A stretch of 64,000 nt of DNA, taken from a virus. The stretch's first letter is position 1; each line of letters starts with the position of its first letter. The position numbers were made by a program, and so were the translations under genes. This document shows, one piece after another, positions 46,626-55,146 of this stretch. The stretch covers positions 1 to 64,000 of IMG/VR virus record IMGVR_UViG_3300024059_000003. One strand, given 5' to 3'. The notes under the pieces were generated by a model. It was not told the origin of the DNA. It worked only from the letters and a program-made list of their open reading frames with translations, and did not search any database.

Positions 46626-49600
46626 CTATGGTGATGTTTGTGTTGCGTTTAGAGAAATAGCACCTGTTCCTGTTACTGTAAAGTTTCCAGCTACTGGACC
46701 TATTACTGTTTGAGCAGCTCCAGTAGCGACATCACTAAAACTAGTAAATCCACTAACTTGAAGACCACTTACTGTTAAAGTGTCATTTTGTCCTGGGTTA
46801 AGTGATTTATAAGTTGCTAGTAGGTCATAATTCTCTCCGTTTACTAAAGTAAAGTTGTAAGTTCCATTACTGCTTGGATCAGCAAGATAAGTCTCCGAAA
46901 ACTGGCCGTTTTCACCGTCAAGAGTTACAAAGTTAGTTCCGTCTCCAGTGTCATCAAAGTCTATTATAAGACTTGCAGGTGTAGTTGCAGTACTAATAGT
47001 ATCATAATTCCAAACACTATTACTTACACCTGTTTGAGTCCAGTTGTTAAATACATATGTATAGTTACTAGATGCAGATACAAGACTTTTTTGAATTGTA
47101 GGTGTAGTAGGTGCTACACTAGTAAATAGTTTGTGTTCAACAAAAAGAGTATCGCTTGTTAAATTTTCAGTTGTCATTGTTGCACTAATAACGTCACCTA
47201 TTGCTGTCATTATTGTGCCACCGTCTGATGTATTAGTTTTGTTTATAACAGAATTTACAACTGCTACGCTATTAACTAATATCTTAAGATTCGCACTCTC
47301 AAATAGACCTGCTCCACTTGGATTACTCTTACCACTAAACACCCAATTAAATGCATACTGTTTAGGATCAGCAGTGGTAGTTGTTGTAGTTGTTGGTACT
47401 GCAGTGGTGGTAGTTGTTGTTGTCGTAGGTGCTACAGTGGTGGTAGTTGTAGTTGTTGGTGCTACAGTAGTTGTTGTAGTTGTCGTGGGTGCTACAGTTG
47501 TTGTAGTAGTTGTTGTTGGAGCAACAGTTGTAGTTGTTGTTGTTGTAGGTGCTACAGTTGTAGTTGTTGTTGTTGTTGGTGTTGTACAATCTCCAAATGC
47601 AGTAACTTTATAACTATCTCCAGTTGTATGATCAAAGGTAGAAAGTATTGATGATAAGTCATTACCATTTGCATCTATCTTTGAAAATTGGAATGCATTT
47701 GTAGATGATAACGGACCTGAAGAAGCGTTACTGCTAACTTTACCATAAGGAACAGTAACTGCTCCAACTCCAACATCAACAAGTTGATACACTGCTGTAT
47801 AGTCTACTCCTCCTATATTAAATACTACATCATAGTTGGTATTTGGAACTTGAGACCAGTTGGTATAACTTGTTGTGTTTGTAGTTGGTCCAACGAAAGA
47901 TGATCGAGCATATAGAGAGGGGGTATTCACACCTACAGGACTTGGTGGGTCTGTATACCAGAAGCTATTATCTGTAGTAGTTAAATAGTCAAACTCTAGA
48001 CATCCAACTAATGGTGCAAGAGTTGTTGTTGTAGTTGTAGTAGGTGTTACCGTTGTGGTTGTAGTTGTTGTTGGTGCCACTGTAGTTGTAGTAGTGGTAG
48101 TAGGAGCAACAGTTGTTGTAGTTGTAGTTGTTGGTGTTGTACCAGTTGCTGCAACAGCACAACCAGTACCAGATCCTGAGTTACTATATCCTGAAGGAAC
48201 AATAAATGCAAGCGTATAAGAAACTGTTCCAGCAATATATACAGTTGTAATACCCCCACTATAATTGTAACTAGTTATAGCTAGATTGAGTCCATCATAT
48301 ACAACACTTCCATTCAGTGGATCTCCTACAATTCCATCAGGTAAAGATACTGTTAGTAGTGGATCTGTACAAAGGAAAACAGGTAAGGTTGTGGTTGTTG
48401 TAGTTGTAGGAGCTACAGTAGTTGTTGTAGTTGTAGTAGTAGGAGCTACAGTTGTGGTTGTAGTAGTAGTAGGTGCTACAGTAGTTGTGGTTGTAGTAGT
48501 TGTATTTTGATCATCTGGACATAGATAAAAATCAAGAATACAACCTGCTAACCTAGCTCCTATATGTGTAAATGTTAGTTCATTAATTCTATCACCATTG
48601 TTTTTAGGGAATATATTAAATAAACCACGATTTCCTATATCTCCTGCATAAAGCCTTCCTTTAAATATCACACTACCATCTGTCTCATTAGAAACTATAA
48701 AACTATCAGCATTTTCTCTACACACCTGTATAAATTCTATATTAAGATCTACGTCAGCTGTTACTCTTACTGTTTCATATATTCCTGGATTAGGATAATA
48801 CCCTATACCAGTACAGAAAAATGCTATAGACGATATTGAGTTATCAAATGACATTGTGGATGAAGAACAAGATCCACTACCTAATGCATAACGCCCTTTA
48901 TTATTATATTGCCTATTGCTGAAACCAATCAAGTCACAAGTTCCAATTCCTTCATTATTGGGAATAAGTTCTGGAGCTGGACCTGGAACATACGTAGCAC
49001 CACAATCACCACTTGATGATGTCAAAGTTAAGATAGTCCCATTACTTAATGTTTTAGTTCCATTTCCAGTACTAATTCCTGGGAATCCCTCTGGAGCATC
49101 AAAGTCATAAGGTTGGCTACATCCACTAGAAGGAGTTAAAGTAGTACTAGTAGTAGTTGTAGTATTACCACCACAATTAGCTTCTAGTGAACCTGTAAAT
49201 CCTACTTGCCAGTACGCTTCACTTTCACAATATATTATTTTCTGGTCACTTTGTCCATCTATAGTTATATACTCAATTGTATCTGGATCTACTAGTGGAC
49301 CAGGAGTAATAAACTGCTGTATACCCATTTGTTCTGCAACCATATCTATTCTACAGGCATAACCATATAGATAACAACCAGCTACCACTTGAGCTCCACC
49401 AGCATAACATAGTCCTATTATCTTGATAGTTCCATTTATATCTGCGAGGAGGAATGATCCTGAATCTCCTGAATATATAGGATTACAACAATATTCTGTT
49501 GTACTCGCATTATCAGGATCTTCTTGAGGAGGTTTAATAAATCTAATAGCATCAGTAAACTTACAATTTACACTAGTTGCTTGTGAACTAGGATAAGCTA

Positions 49601-50474
49601 TATTTTCAAGCGTAGCACCTATTGATTGAATTAACATAGGACAATCTGGTACAATACCTTTAGGTCCAGTAGTTCTTCCAGTACTATATACACGAGGGTT
49701 TGTAGCTAATAGATTATCTATTTCTAATGTAGAAGCAAACGGTGGTGGGTTACTACCTAGTATAGACTCTAGTCCTACTTGATTCCATGCAATTGTTGGA
49801 TTCCATCTTGTCGGATCAATAGAAATTATAGCTGCATCTACCTGATTAAGTAAACCTGTAGACTTTGCATGAATAGGAACATACTGTAAACTTACACCAC
49901 AGTTATAACTTGCAGGTTTGGATGCACTTCCACCTTCTCCTTGTTGGTATACATAATCTACTGGACTATATTCATTTACAAGAGCTCCAGTAACACTTCT
50001 ATCAGATGTATAAAATGCATCTTGAATAGTAACGTGATTATTTGTTAAACCAACTGAACAGCCTGTTTCTGAATGTATAACTACACCTCCAAGAGTACCT
50101 ACACTAGTTCCATTATTTCTACTAGAAAAAGAAATACCACCTTGTAAATGTTGAAAGAACTGTCTGTTTGCTAGTGAAGTGTTATTTGTTTGTCCACAAG
50201 TTGTAGAACACGTACCTATAACTTCATGCTTCGCTATTTCTATTACATCTGTTTTTATACTTTTTCCAGATACTATAACACGTGATGGAATATGTTCATT
50301 TATTGAAATCTCAGAAAGAGGCTTCTTTTTTTCTACAGCTATAACTATAGCAAAGTCACCTGTCCACGTTCCATTAACAACTTTTCTTCCCCAAGCAACA
50401 CTAGTTACATTAGGAAGTTGCTGAGACAACTCTAATATTCTATCTTTTATTTCTTGTGTTAATAGTCCTTTCAT
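46626..50474 (-). CDS. Trypsin-like serine protease on threonine stalks
   Basis: 1282 residues ending in TAG. The N-terminal ~400 residues form a chymotrypsin-fold peptidase: H147 in GLTNNHV, D213 in LLNQVDAAII, S338 in YSGDSGS, with GGAQVVAGC after the serine. The pattern is closest to Nal1-like trypsin peptidases. A short Thr linker near 440 leads to a Cys-containing beta domain. Then VAPTTTTTTT-type arrays at about 656-695, 781-821 and 965-1035 separate further small beta domains. The last ~245 residues include SANLKILVN...GDVISATM, a domain shared with the 380-residue adaptor protein. There is no secretion signal, consistent with a virion component. It could cut host surface proteins, act in fibre maturation, or be only a scaffold. 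Confidence 0.85.
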   Translation of the reverse strand: MKGLLTQEIKDRILELSQQLPNVTSVAWGRKVVNGTWTGDFAIVIAVEKKKPLSEISINEHIPSRVIVSGKSIKTDVIEIAKHEVIGTCSTTCGQTNNTSLANRQFFQHLQGGISFSSRNNGTSVGTLGGVVIHSETGCSVGLTNNHVTIQDAFYTSDRSVTGALVNEYSPVDYVYQQGEGGSASKPASYNCGVSLQYVPIHAKSTGLLNQVDAAIISIDPTRWNPTIAWNQVGLESILGSNPPPFASTLEIDNLLATNPRVYSTGRTTGPKGIVPDCPMLIQSIGATLENIAYPSSQATSVNCKFTDAIRFIKPPQEDPDNASTTEYCCNPIYSGDSGSFLLADINGTIKIIGLCYAGGAQVVAGCYLYGYACRIDMVAEQMGIQQFITPGPLVDPDTIEYITIDGQSDQKIIYCESEAYWQVGFTGSLEANCGGNTTTTTSTTLTPSSGCSQPYDFDAPEGFPGISTGNGTKTLSNGTILTLTSSSGDCGATYVPGPAPELIPNNEGIGTCDLIGFSNRQYNNKGRYALGSGSCSSSTMSFDNSISSIAFFCTGIGYYPNPGIYETVRVTADVDLNIEFIQVCRENADSFIVSNETDGSVIFKGRLYAGDIGNRGLFNIFPKNNGDRINELTFTHIGARLAGCILDFYLCPDDQNTTTTTTTTVAPTTTTTTTVAPTTTTTTTTVAPTTTTTTTLPVFLCTDPLLTVSLPDGIVGDPLNGSVVYDGLNLAITSYNYSGGITTVYIAGTVSYTLAFIVPSGYSNSGSGTGCAVAATGTTPTTTTTTTVAPTTTTTTTVAPTTTTTTTVTPTTTTTTTLAPLVGCLEFDYLTTTDNSFWYTDPPSPVGVNTPSLYARSSFVGPTTNTTSYTNWSQVPNTNYDVVFNIGGVDYTAVYQLVDVGVGAVTVPYGKVSSNASSGPLSSTNAFQFSKIDANGNDLSSILSTFDHTTGDSYKVTAFGDCTTPTTTTTTTVAPTTTTTTTVAPTTTTTTTVAPTTTTTTTVAPTTTTTTTVAPTTTTTTTTAVPTTTTTTTADPKQYAFNWVFSGKSNPSGAGLFESANLKILVNSVAVVNSVINKTNTSDGGTIMTAIGDVISATMTTENLTSDTLFVEHKLFTSVAPTTPTIQKSLVSASSNYTYVFNNWTQTGVSNSVWNYDTISTATTPASLIIDFDDTGDGTNFVTLDGENGQFSETYLADPSSNGTYNFTLVNGENYDLLATYKSLNPGQNDTLTVSGLQVSGFTSFSDVATGAAQTVIGPVAGNFTVTGTGAISLNATQTSP
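47370..47583 (-). repeat. Poly-threonine linker array 1
   Basis: About 70 residues made of near-exact VAPTTTTTTT units (ten residues, 30 nt) plus AVPTTTTTTT. Threonine codons mix ACT, ACA and ACC between units. Confidence 0.9.
48013..48135 (-). repeat. Poly-threonine linker array 2
   Basis: About 40 residues of TTTTTTT blocks separated by VAP, VTP and LAP, between two small domains of the trypsin-like protein. Confidence 0.88.
48390..48508 (-). repeat. Poly-threonine linker array 3
   Basis: About 40 residues of TTTTTTT blocks separated by VAP, between two small domains of the trypsin-like protein. Confidence 0.88.
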
Positions 50475-50483
50475 ATCTATGTG

Positions 50484-53258
50484 TTATGCTGGTACTGACC
50501 CTGCACTAAATTTAGTAAATATTGTTCTTACACCAGGCGTAGATGTAGTAGTGGTAGTTGTTGTTGATATATCAGGATCTGTTGTAGTAGTGGTAGTTGT
50601 ACCAACTATAGCAAATCCATCATTTGTTCTACATAATGGTAAACTTCCTGAACTTCCACCAAAGTATTCAGATTCGTTTGCTACTTCTTCCCAAACATGT
50701 GTTTGTAGATTAACTCTATATAATCTATAAAATCTAAAAACTCCTTCTGTATTACTACCTAAAGTTACATATAAATAATCATCAACTACAGCCATGTCTC
50801 CACCACTGTTCCAATTACCAACTGGTCCTGGAATCTCTACTTCTAGATTACCTGTGTCATAATCAAACTGAGCAAGTATATATGGTTGAGTTCCATAATC
50901 AGATTTGACTGCTATAAATTTATTTGGTGTTCCATCTTCTTTAAGGGTAACCACATGTTCACCAGAACCATTAAATGGTTCAGGTATAAGGAATTTAAGT
51001 GTAACTGCTAATGTTGTAGATCCCTCTACAAATTCAGCTTCAAACACTTGTTGACCTCCTCCATCAAAGGAAGAGATACCGTACGATAGTACCATTAAGT
51101 TGTCATTAACCGTACTTACTCCAAAGTAAGTAGGAGGAAATATATTAGGTAACTCACTTTGATTTATAGTATAAAGTATACCCTCCCATGTAAAGTTTGA
51201 AGGTGTACCACTTGGTAATGTGGTATCATAACTCCATCTTGTAAATTGTGAAATTGCATCTCCTTCTGCATCTTTATTGTTAACTTGACCAATAAAATAA
51301 TTATTAGTAATATCTGAATTAGGTAGTTGGAAATAGCTACCTCCTGGAAGAGCAATTTCCTCTATGGTATTTGTTACAATATTTTGTGAATAAACTCTAT
51401 TATAGCTTCCCTTCAAATTCTCAGGGGCACATATTCCATCACTACAGCTCTCTGTAACGTTACGAGTAAATATTCTTGAGCAACTTAAAGGAGGAGTGAC
51501 ACAACCAAGCAGAATTGGTCCCCCAGTTGGTGCATTACCGGATATAGTTATAACAGTAAAGTTGGTAGGAGTTGTTACAATAAACTCTCCATCACCTTCT
51601 GTATTGTAATCTGGCACACCTCCACCTATTCTATTTCCTTGTACTTGTACATTACATCCATTACTTATTGATATAGAAGGTGTTCCTGCATTTGTAGTAA
51701 TTTCATAAACGTCCCCAGCACTAAAGTCAGGTTGAGTATTAAGTACAGCAGCTCTAATAGGAAGATTATTAATAGGACTTTCAAAAGTTAGAGTAATATT
51801 AAAATCATTACCTTGAACAGTTTTTAACTTATTAGTTGCAGCTGGATTAGATAATCCACTACATCCGCCATTAGGCACACCTCCAACTGGATCTCCTGGT
51901 AGTAATGCTAAGTAGTTATCGTCAGCAGTAGCTGTAACCTGAATTCCCTGATATGTAAAAGTAACAGGCCCAATGTAGAAGAGGTTATTTCTATCATCTC
52001 GTTCAGTTAGTGCAGGTATCCAAGTAGCCTCACAATCAGGATCTGTTAATTTAATACCAACATTTGCACAACCAGTTGATGTATGTATCCAAACACTATC
52101 GTCAGCCACTGTAGTTTCTAATGTAGCATTATATGGTGCTGTTTGACTTATGTTATATACTTCAAGTGTTTCTGGTTGAATTACTTGTATTAATCCATTT
52201 ACACCCCATACAGGCATAGCTTTAGTTGAACCAGTCCATGTAGATGTAAATTCAGGAACACCAGAATTCTGTAAGTTGATTATAGGAGTGAGAGGATTTG
52301 GCGACCAACTACCAGAAGAAGGTAAACCTGGATATTGTTTAATTCGATTTGAGGCATTGAAATCACTTTGGTTTTCATAATATCTACTAGAAAGAATAAC
52401 ATCACCATCATTAGTAATAAACATACCTGTAAGCTCTGTTGTGTGTCCAGAGGCATTACCAAAGCTAACAGTGGCTTCATCACTATTATTAGATTCAGTT
52501 AATTCAATATCTCCAACTGTAGAAATGTCCCATTCGTAAACACCCATAGCAACATTTCCATTAAATCTATCACTAAACCCTACAAGTAATGTGTTATTAT
52601 CAGAGGTTGTAGCTATTGTAGATATTTTAGTTCCCCATATACTTTTGTAATTAAGTGAACTTACAGCAATCGTTATTTCTCTAACATAAGATAAAGTTGG
52701 TACAGGACCAGATATAACTATGTCCCACTCTCTAATGTATGCCACTGTATTATCAGTTGTAACACTAGCCAACCATAACTTATCTTCTGTAGAGCAGATA
52801 GGTCTGTTGATTCCTACAGTAGTTGTAAAGTCATTAGGTACAAGCACAGGACTTGAGGAATTAGTATTAAAGTCATATACAGCTATTTCTCCAGGGTTAC
52901 CTCCATAAGTTGACCATGTACATGGTGAGAATGCTGGATAATTAGTACTTGTTGTAGTACTTGTTGATGATGACGTGGTTGTTGTTGTTGTAACATCACA
53001 AAGAATAGATCCAGAAAAATCGCAATTTGGTATAGCACAAGAATAAATATCTGTTGTATTAGGTGTACACAATGCACCTAAGTCCAACAGTCTAACAGTT
53101 ATAGTTCCATCAGGGGCTAATGATGTTTCATACCCAGACAATAGATCCGCTTTAGTCACACCTGTCTCAAATGGAGTAGTAAACCCATCTACGTTCGAGT
53201 ATAGATCAAAAGGACCTGTATCTGCACCTGCAAAACTTAATGTTATTATTATTGTCAT
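50484..53258 (-). CDS. Adaptor-domain protein with beta-propeller-like cargo and threonine linkers
   Basis: 924 residues. The N-terminal GPFDLYS domain (FAGADTGPFDLYSNVDGFTT) ends near residue 80 and is followed by a Thr/Ser linker at about 88-105. The large middle has repeated strands with WDI, YEWDIST and similar motifs. Near the C-terminus, RFYRLYRVNLQTHVWEEV suggests a beta-propeller like that in the muzzle extension. The end has two TTTTTTT linkers and a short tail (RTIFTKFSAGSVPA). Located between the trypsin-like gene (9-nt gap) and the vWA-like gene. A binding role at the virion surface is likely; the ligand is unknown. Confidence 0.8.
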   Translation of the reverse strand: MTIIITLSFAGADTGPFDLYSNVDGFTTPFETGVTKADLLSGYETSLAPDGTITVRLLDLGALCTPNTTDIYSCAIPNCDFSGSILCDVTTTTTTSSSTSTTTSTNYPAFSPCTWSTYGGNPGEIAVYDFNTNSSSPVLVPNDFTTTVGINRPICSTEDKLWLASVTTDNTVAYIREWDIVISGPVPTLSYVREITIAVSSLNYKSIWGTKISTIATTSDNNTLLVGFSDRFNGNVAMGVYEWDISTVGDIELTESNNSDEATVSFGNASGHTTELTGMFITNDGDVILSSRYYENQSDFNASNRIKQYPGLPSSGSWSPNPLTPIINLQNSGVPEFTSTWTGSTKAMPVWGVNGLIQVIQPETLEVYNISQTAPYNATLETTVADDSVWIHTSTGCANVGIKLTDPDCEATWIPALTERDDRNNLFYIGPVTFTYQGIQVTATADDNYLALLPGDPVGGVPNGGCSGLSNPAATNKLKTVQGNDFNITLTFESPINNLPIRAAVLNTQPDFSAGDVYEITTNAGTPSISISNGCNVQVQGNRIGGGVPDYNTEGDGEFIVTTPTNFTVITISGNAPTGGPILLGCVTPPLSCSRIFTRNVTESCSDGICAPENLKGSYNRVYSQNIVTNTIEEIALPGGSYFQLPNSDITNNYFIGQVNNKDAEGDAISQFTRWSYDTTLPSGTPSNFTWEGILYTINQSELPNIFPPTYFGVSTVNDNLMVLSYGISSFDGGGQQVFEAEFVEGSTTLAVTLKFLIPEPFNGSGEHVVTLKEDGTPNKFIAVKSDYGTQPYILAQFDYDTGNLEVEIPGPVGNWNSGGDMAVVDDYLYVTLGSNTEGVFRFYRLYRVNLQTHVWEEVANESEYFGGSSGSLPLCRTNDGFAIVGTTTTTTTDPDISTTTTTTTSTPGVRTIFTKFSAGSVPA

Positions 53259-53282
53259 CTTTATCTACAATTTTTGATTTTA

Positions 53283-55028
53283 CTAAACTCCATATCCAAA
53301 GCTTATTAATGTATTTCTTATTTCATCATACCAGTACTGCTCTGGGTTAGCAGGATTATTATCTAGATCCTCTGACCATGCAAATCTTGTAGGACTTGCA
53401 CTTGGGTAGTTTATTAGATTATCTGTAGAACTGTTGTAAGCACTAGCAGGAACATTACCAATACTTGCAACTACAGCTACACCATTATTTCCTGCATTAA
53501 GAAGTCCTTCAGGTGAAACTAGAGGTTTTATTGTTGAATCTGTATATATAGGTGTAGCTTCAGGATGGAAAAACTTAGCTCTATATATATTAGTGTTTCC
53601 TGCTGCAGCTTCTATATTCGTAACAAAAGTTCTTACACTTGATATATCATCTACTATTCTTGAATTTGTTTGACTCGCTCGAGTTGACCAGGCAGGTCCT
53701 GAACTTCCGAACTTACCATCCATATTATATCCTATACCTGACTCATCACCAAATGCCATAATTACTAAATTATCTGCATCAGGAAAATATCCTGTTGGGC
53801 CTATAGTGTCCCCAAAACCTTTGTTTGAGAGCATTTGAATTTGTCTCTCTTCACCACTGTGACACCAGTATACACGAGCTTCAAACTCATCACTACCGTT
53901 AGTAGCTCTGTCTGTATTTCCACTTGCTTCAGTTCCACCTGTTGCATAAAAATCTTGAAGTAAGTTTCTTAAATTAGATGGGTTTTGGTAATCAGTAGTT
54001 TTCTGAGCATCTGTTAAATTAAAAGTAATAATACCATTAGGTCCCTGGAGAATGTCCGCTGTTGTTGCAACAGGGCTTCCATTAATGTCTACAAGATTAA
54101 ATGTGATAACATTTGATCCTGTAGCAATAAAAGTTCCTGCAGGTATTGCAGGATGTATAGCTTCCATACCAGGTACAAGACATAAATATGCCTTACTTGT
54201 AGTGTCTCCACTAACAGCTGACACAGTAACTTTATTAGCCTGATTACCTTGTGATAGTTGGATTGTTGTTGATCCTGCTGTTAAACTAGGTGAAACTAGA
54301 CACTTTACACCTGTAACACTAGCTATTTGTGCTGTCACTGAAATTGTATCATCCATAGAACCTGAAACATCACTCCAGAAAGTAAAGTATGAGTTTCCTG
54401 TGACTTTTATTAGAGTAGTAGTAGTTGTAGTGGTAATAGGATTGGTAGTGGTAGTTGTTGTTGTGCTTGACGTACTTGTACTAGTTGTACTAGTTGTACT
54501 AGTTGTACTAGTTGTACTTGTACTTGTACTTGTACTAGTAGAACTAGTTGTGGTAGTAGTTGGTGTTGTAAAACATCCTTCCACTCTACAGTCTGGATAG
54601 ATTGTACTAGTTGTAGTAGTAGTTGATGATGTACTAGTTGTAGTAGTACTAGTAGTACTAGAGGTACTAGTTGTAGTTGTTGTTGGATTAGGACAAGGTT
54701 TGATTGCACATGTAGTTATTTCACATACAGTTGGTTCGTTACAGAATGGTACACAACCAGCTGTAAGACGTATTACCTTACTTGCAATGTCTTCTGTAGA
54801 TACACTGTTGCAACCTTTTGCATAATGACTGTCACAAAATCTATGTTGTAATATACGTTTATAGACTAACAGTTCTGAAATCTCACTAACAGCTATGGGT
54901 CTGTTTAACATAAATACAATATTGTTGTATAAGTTATTCCCTAGCTCTGCAAGTTTACAGTCTATTTTTCGTAATAGATCAGGAATGTTTGCACACTCCT
55001 TACAATTCGTTAGTCTTGGTGAGATCAT
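53283..55028 (-). CDS. Core structural domain fused by threonine linkers to a vWA-like domain
   Basis: 581 residues ending TAG-TAA in tandem. The first ~105 residues (CKECANIPDLLRKIDCKLAE...NIVFMLNRPI) resemble a small crAss-like structural protein. Two Thr/Ser linkers follow (about 116-143 and 155-205). The rest has a MIDAS-like set: D220-V-S222-G-S224-M, T366 in GGTEA and D428 in AFGDES. That order, each aspartate or threonine at the end of a hydrophobic strand, fits a von Willebrand factor A domain that binds metal and a protein ligand. Immediately downstream of the zinc-ribbon gene (5-nt gap). The likely role is adhesion or fibre anchoring. Confidence 0.8.
   Translation of the reverse strand: MISPRLTNCKECANIPDLLRKIDCKLAELGNNLYNNIVFMLNRPIAVSEISELLVYKRILQHRFCDSHYAKGCNSVSTEDIASKVIRLTAGCVPFCNEPTVCEITTCAIKPCPNPTTTTTSTSSTTSTTTTSTSSTTTTTSTIYPDCRVEGCFTTPTTTTTSSTSTSTSTSTTSTTSTTSTTSTSTSSTTTTTTTNPITTTTTTTLIKVTGNSYFTFWSDVSGSMDDTISVTAQIASVTGVKCLVSPSLTAGSTTIQLSQGNQANKVTVSAVSGDTTSKAYLCLVPGMEAIHPAIPAGTFIATGSNVITFNLVDINGSPVATTADILQGPNGIITFNLTDAQKTTDYQNPSNLRNLLQDFYATGGTEASGNTDRATNGSDEFEARVYWCHSGEERQIQMLSNKGFGDTIGPTGYFPDADNLVIMAFGDESGIGYNMDGKFGSSGPAWSTRASQTNSRIVDDISSVRTFVTNIEAAAGNTNIYRAKFFHPEATPIYTDSTIKPLVSPEGLLNAGNNGVAVVASIGNVPASAYNSSTDNLINYPSASPTRFAWSEDLDNNPANPEQYWYDEIRNTLISFGYGV
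54412..54690 (-). repeat. Threonine/serine linker pair in vWA-like protein
   Basis: Two low-complexity Thr/Ser segments (54412-54566 and about 54600-54690) separated by a short Cys-containing spacer (CRVEGCFTTP). They connect the N-terminal core domain with the vWA-like domain. Confidence 0.85.
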
Positions 55029-55033
55029 ATGTC

Positions 55034-55144
55034 TTACTTTTTACCTTGCTGTTTTTCTAACTTAGCTTTACAGGTAGCACATAGACCATTTGAAAGTCTA
55101 CAGCCACATCCCACTTTTGCTCCACATCCTGCACACTGTGCCAT
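55034..55144 (-). CDS. Tiny zinc-ribbon protein, 36 residues
   Basis: An ATG at 55144 and TAA at 55034-55036 encode 36 residues. Cysteines are arranged CAGC...CGC...CATC (residues 4, 7, 13, 15, 22, 25), followed by a basic tail ending QQGKK. Paired CxxC motifs indicate a zinc ribbon or zinc knuckle. It fits between the 188-residue gene (2-nt gap) and the vWA-like gene (5-nt gap), so it is very likely translated. Role unknown; a structural knuckle or nucleic-acid contact is possible. Confidence 0.8.
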   Translation of the reverse strand: MAQCAGCGAKVGCGCRLSNGLCATCKAKLEKQQGKK

Positions 55145-55146
55145 AA

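Noticed and set aside
47370-48508. Regular ~30-nt periodicity that might suggest a CRISPR array or iteron origin
   Set aside because: The period equals ten codons of an open frame, units are separated by coding domains, there are no unique spacers, and codon variation fits a protein linker.
47131-48510. Plus-strand ORFs with VVVVVVGATV repeats and a minus-strand ORF rich in Asn/Tyr
   Set aside because: Antisense and frame-shifted shadows of the poly-threonine linkers of the protease gene.
42493-55028. Possible diversity-generating retroelement acting on the tail-collar or fibre genes
   Set aside because: No reverse transcriptase and no template/variable repeat pair with adenine-specific differences were seen in the window.
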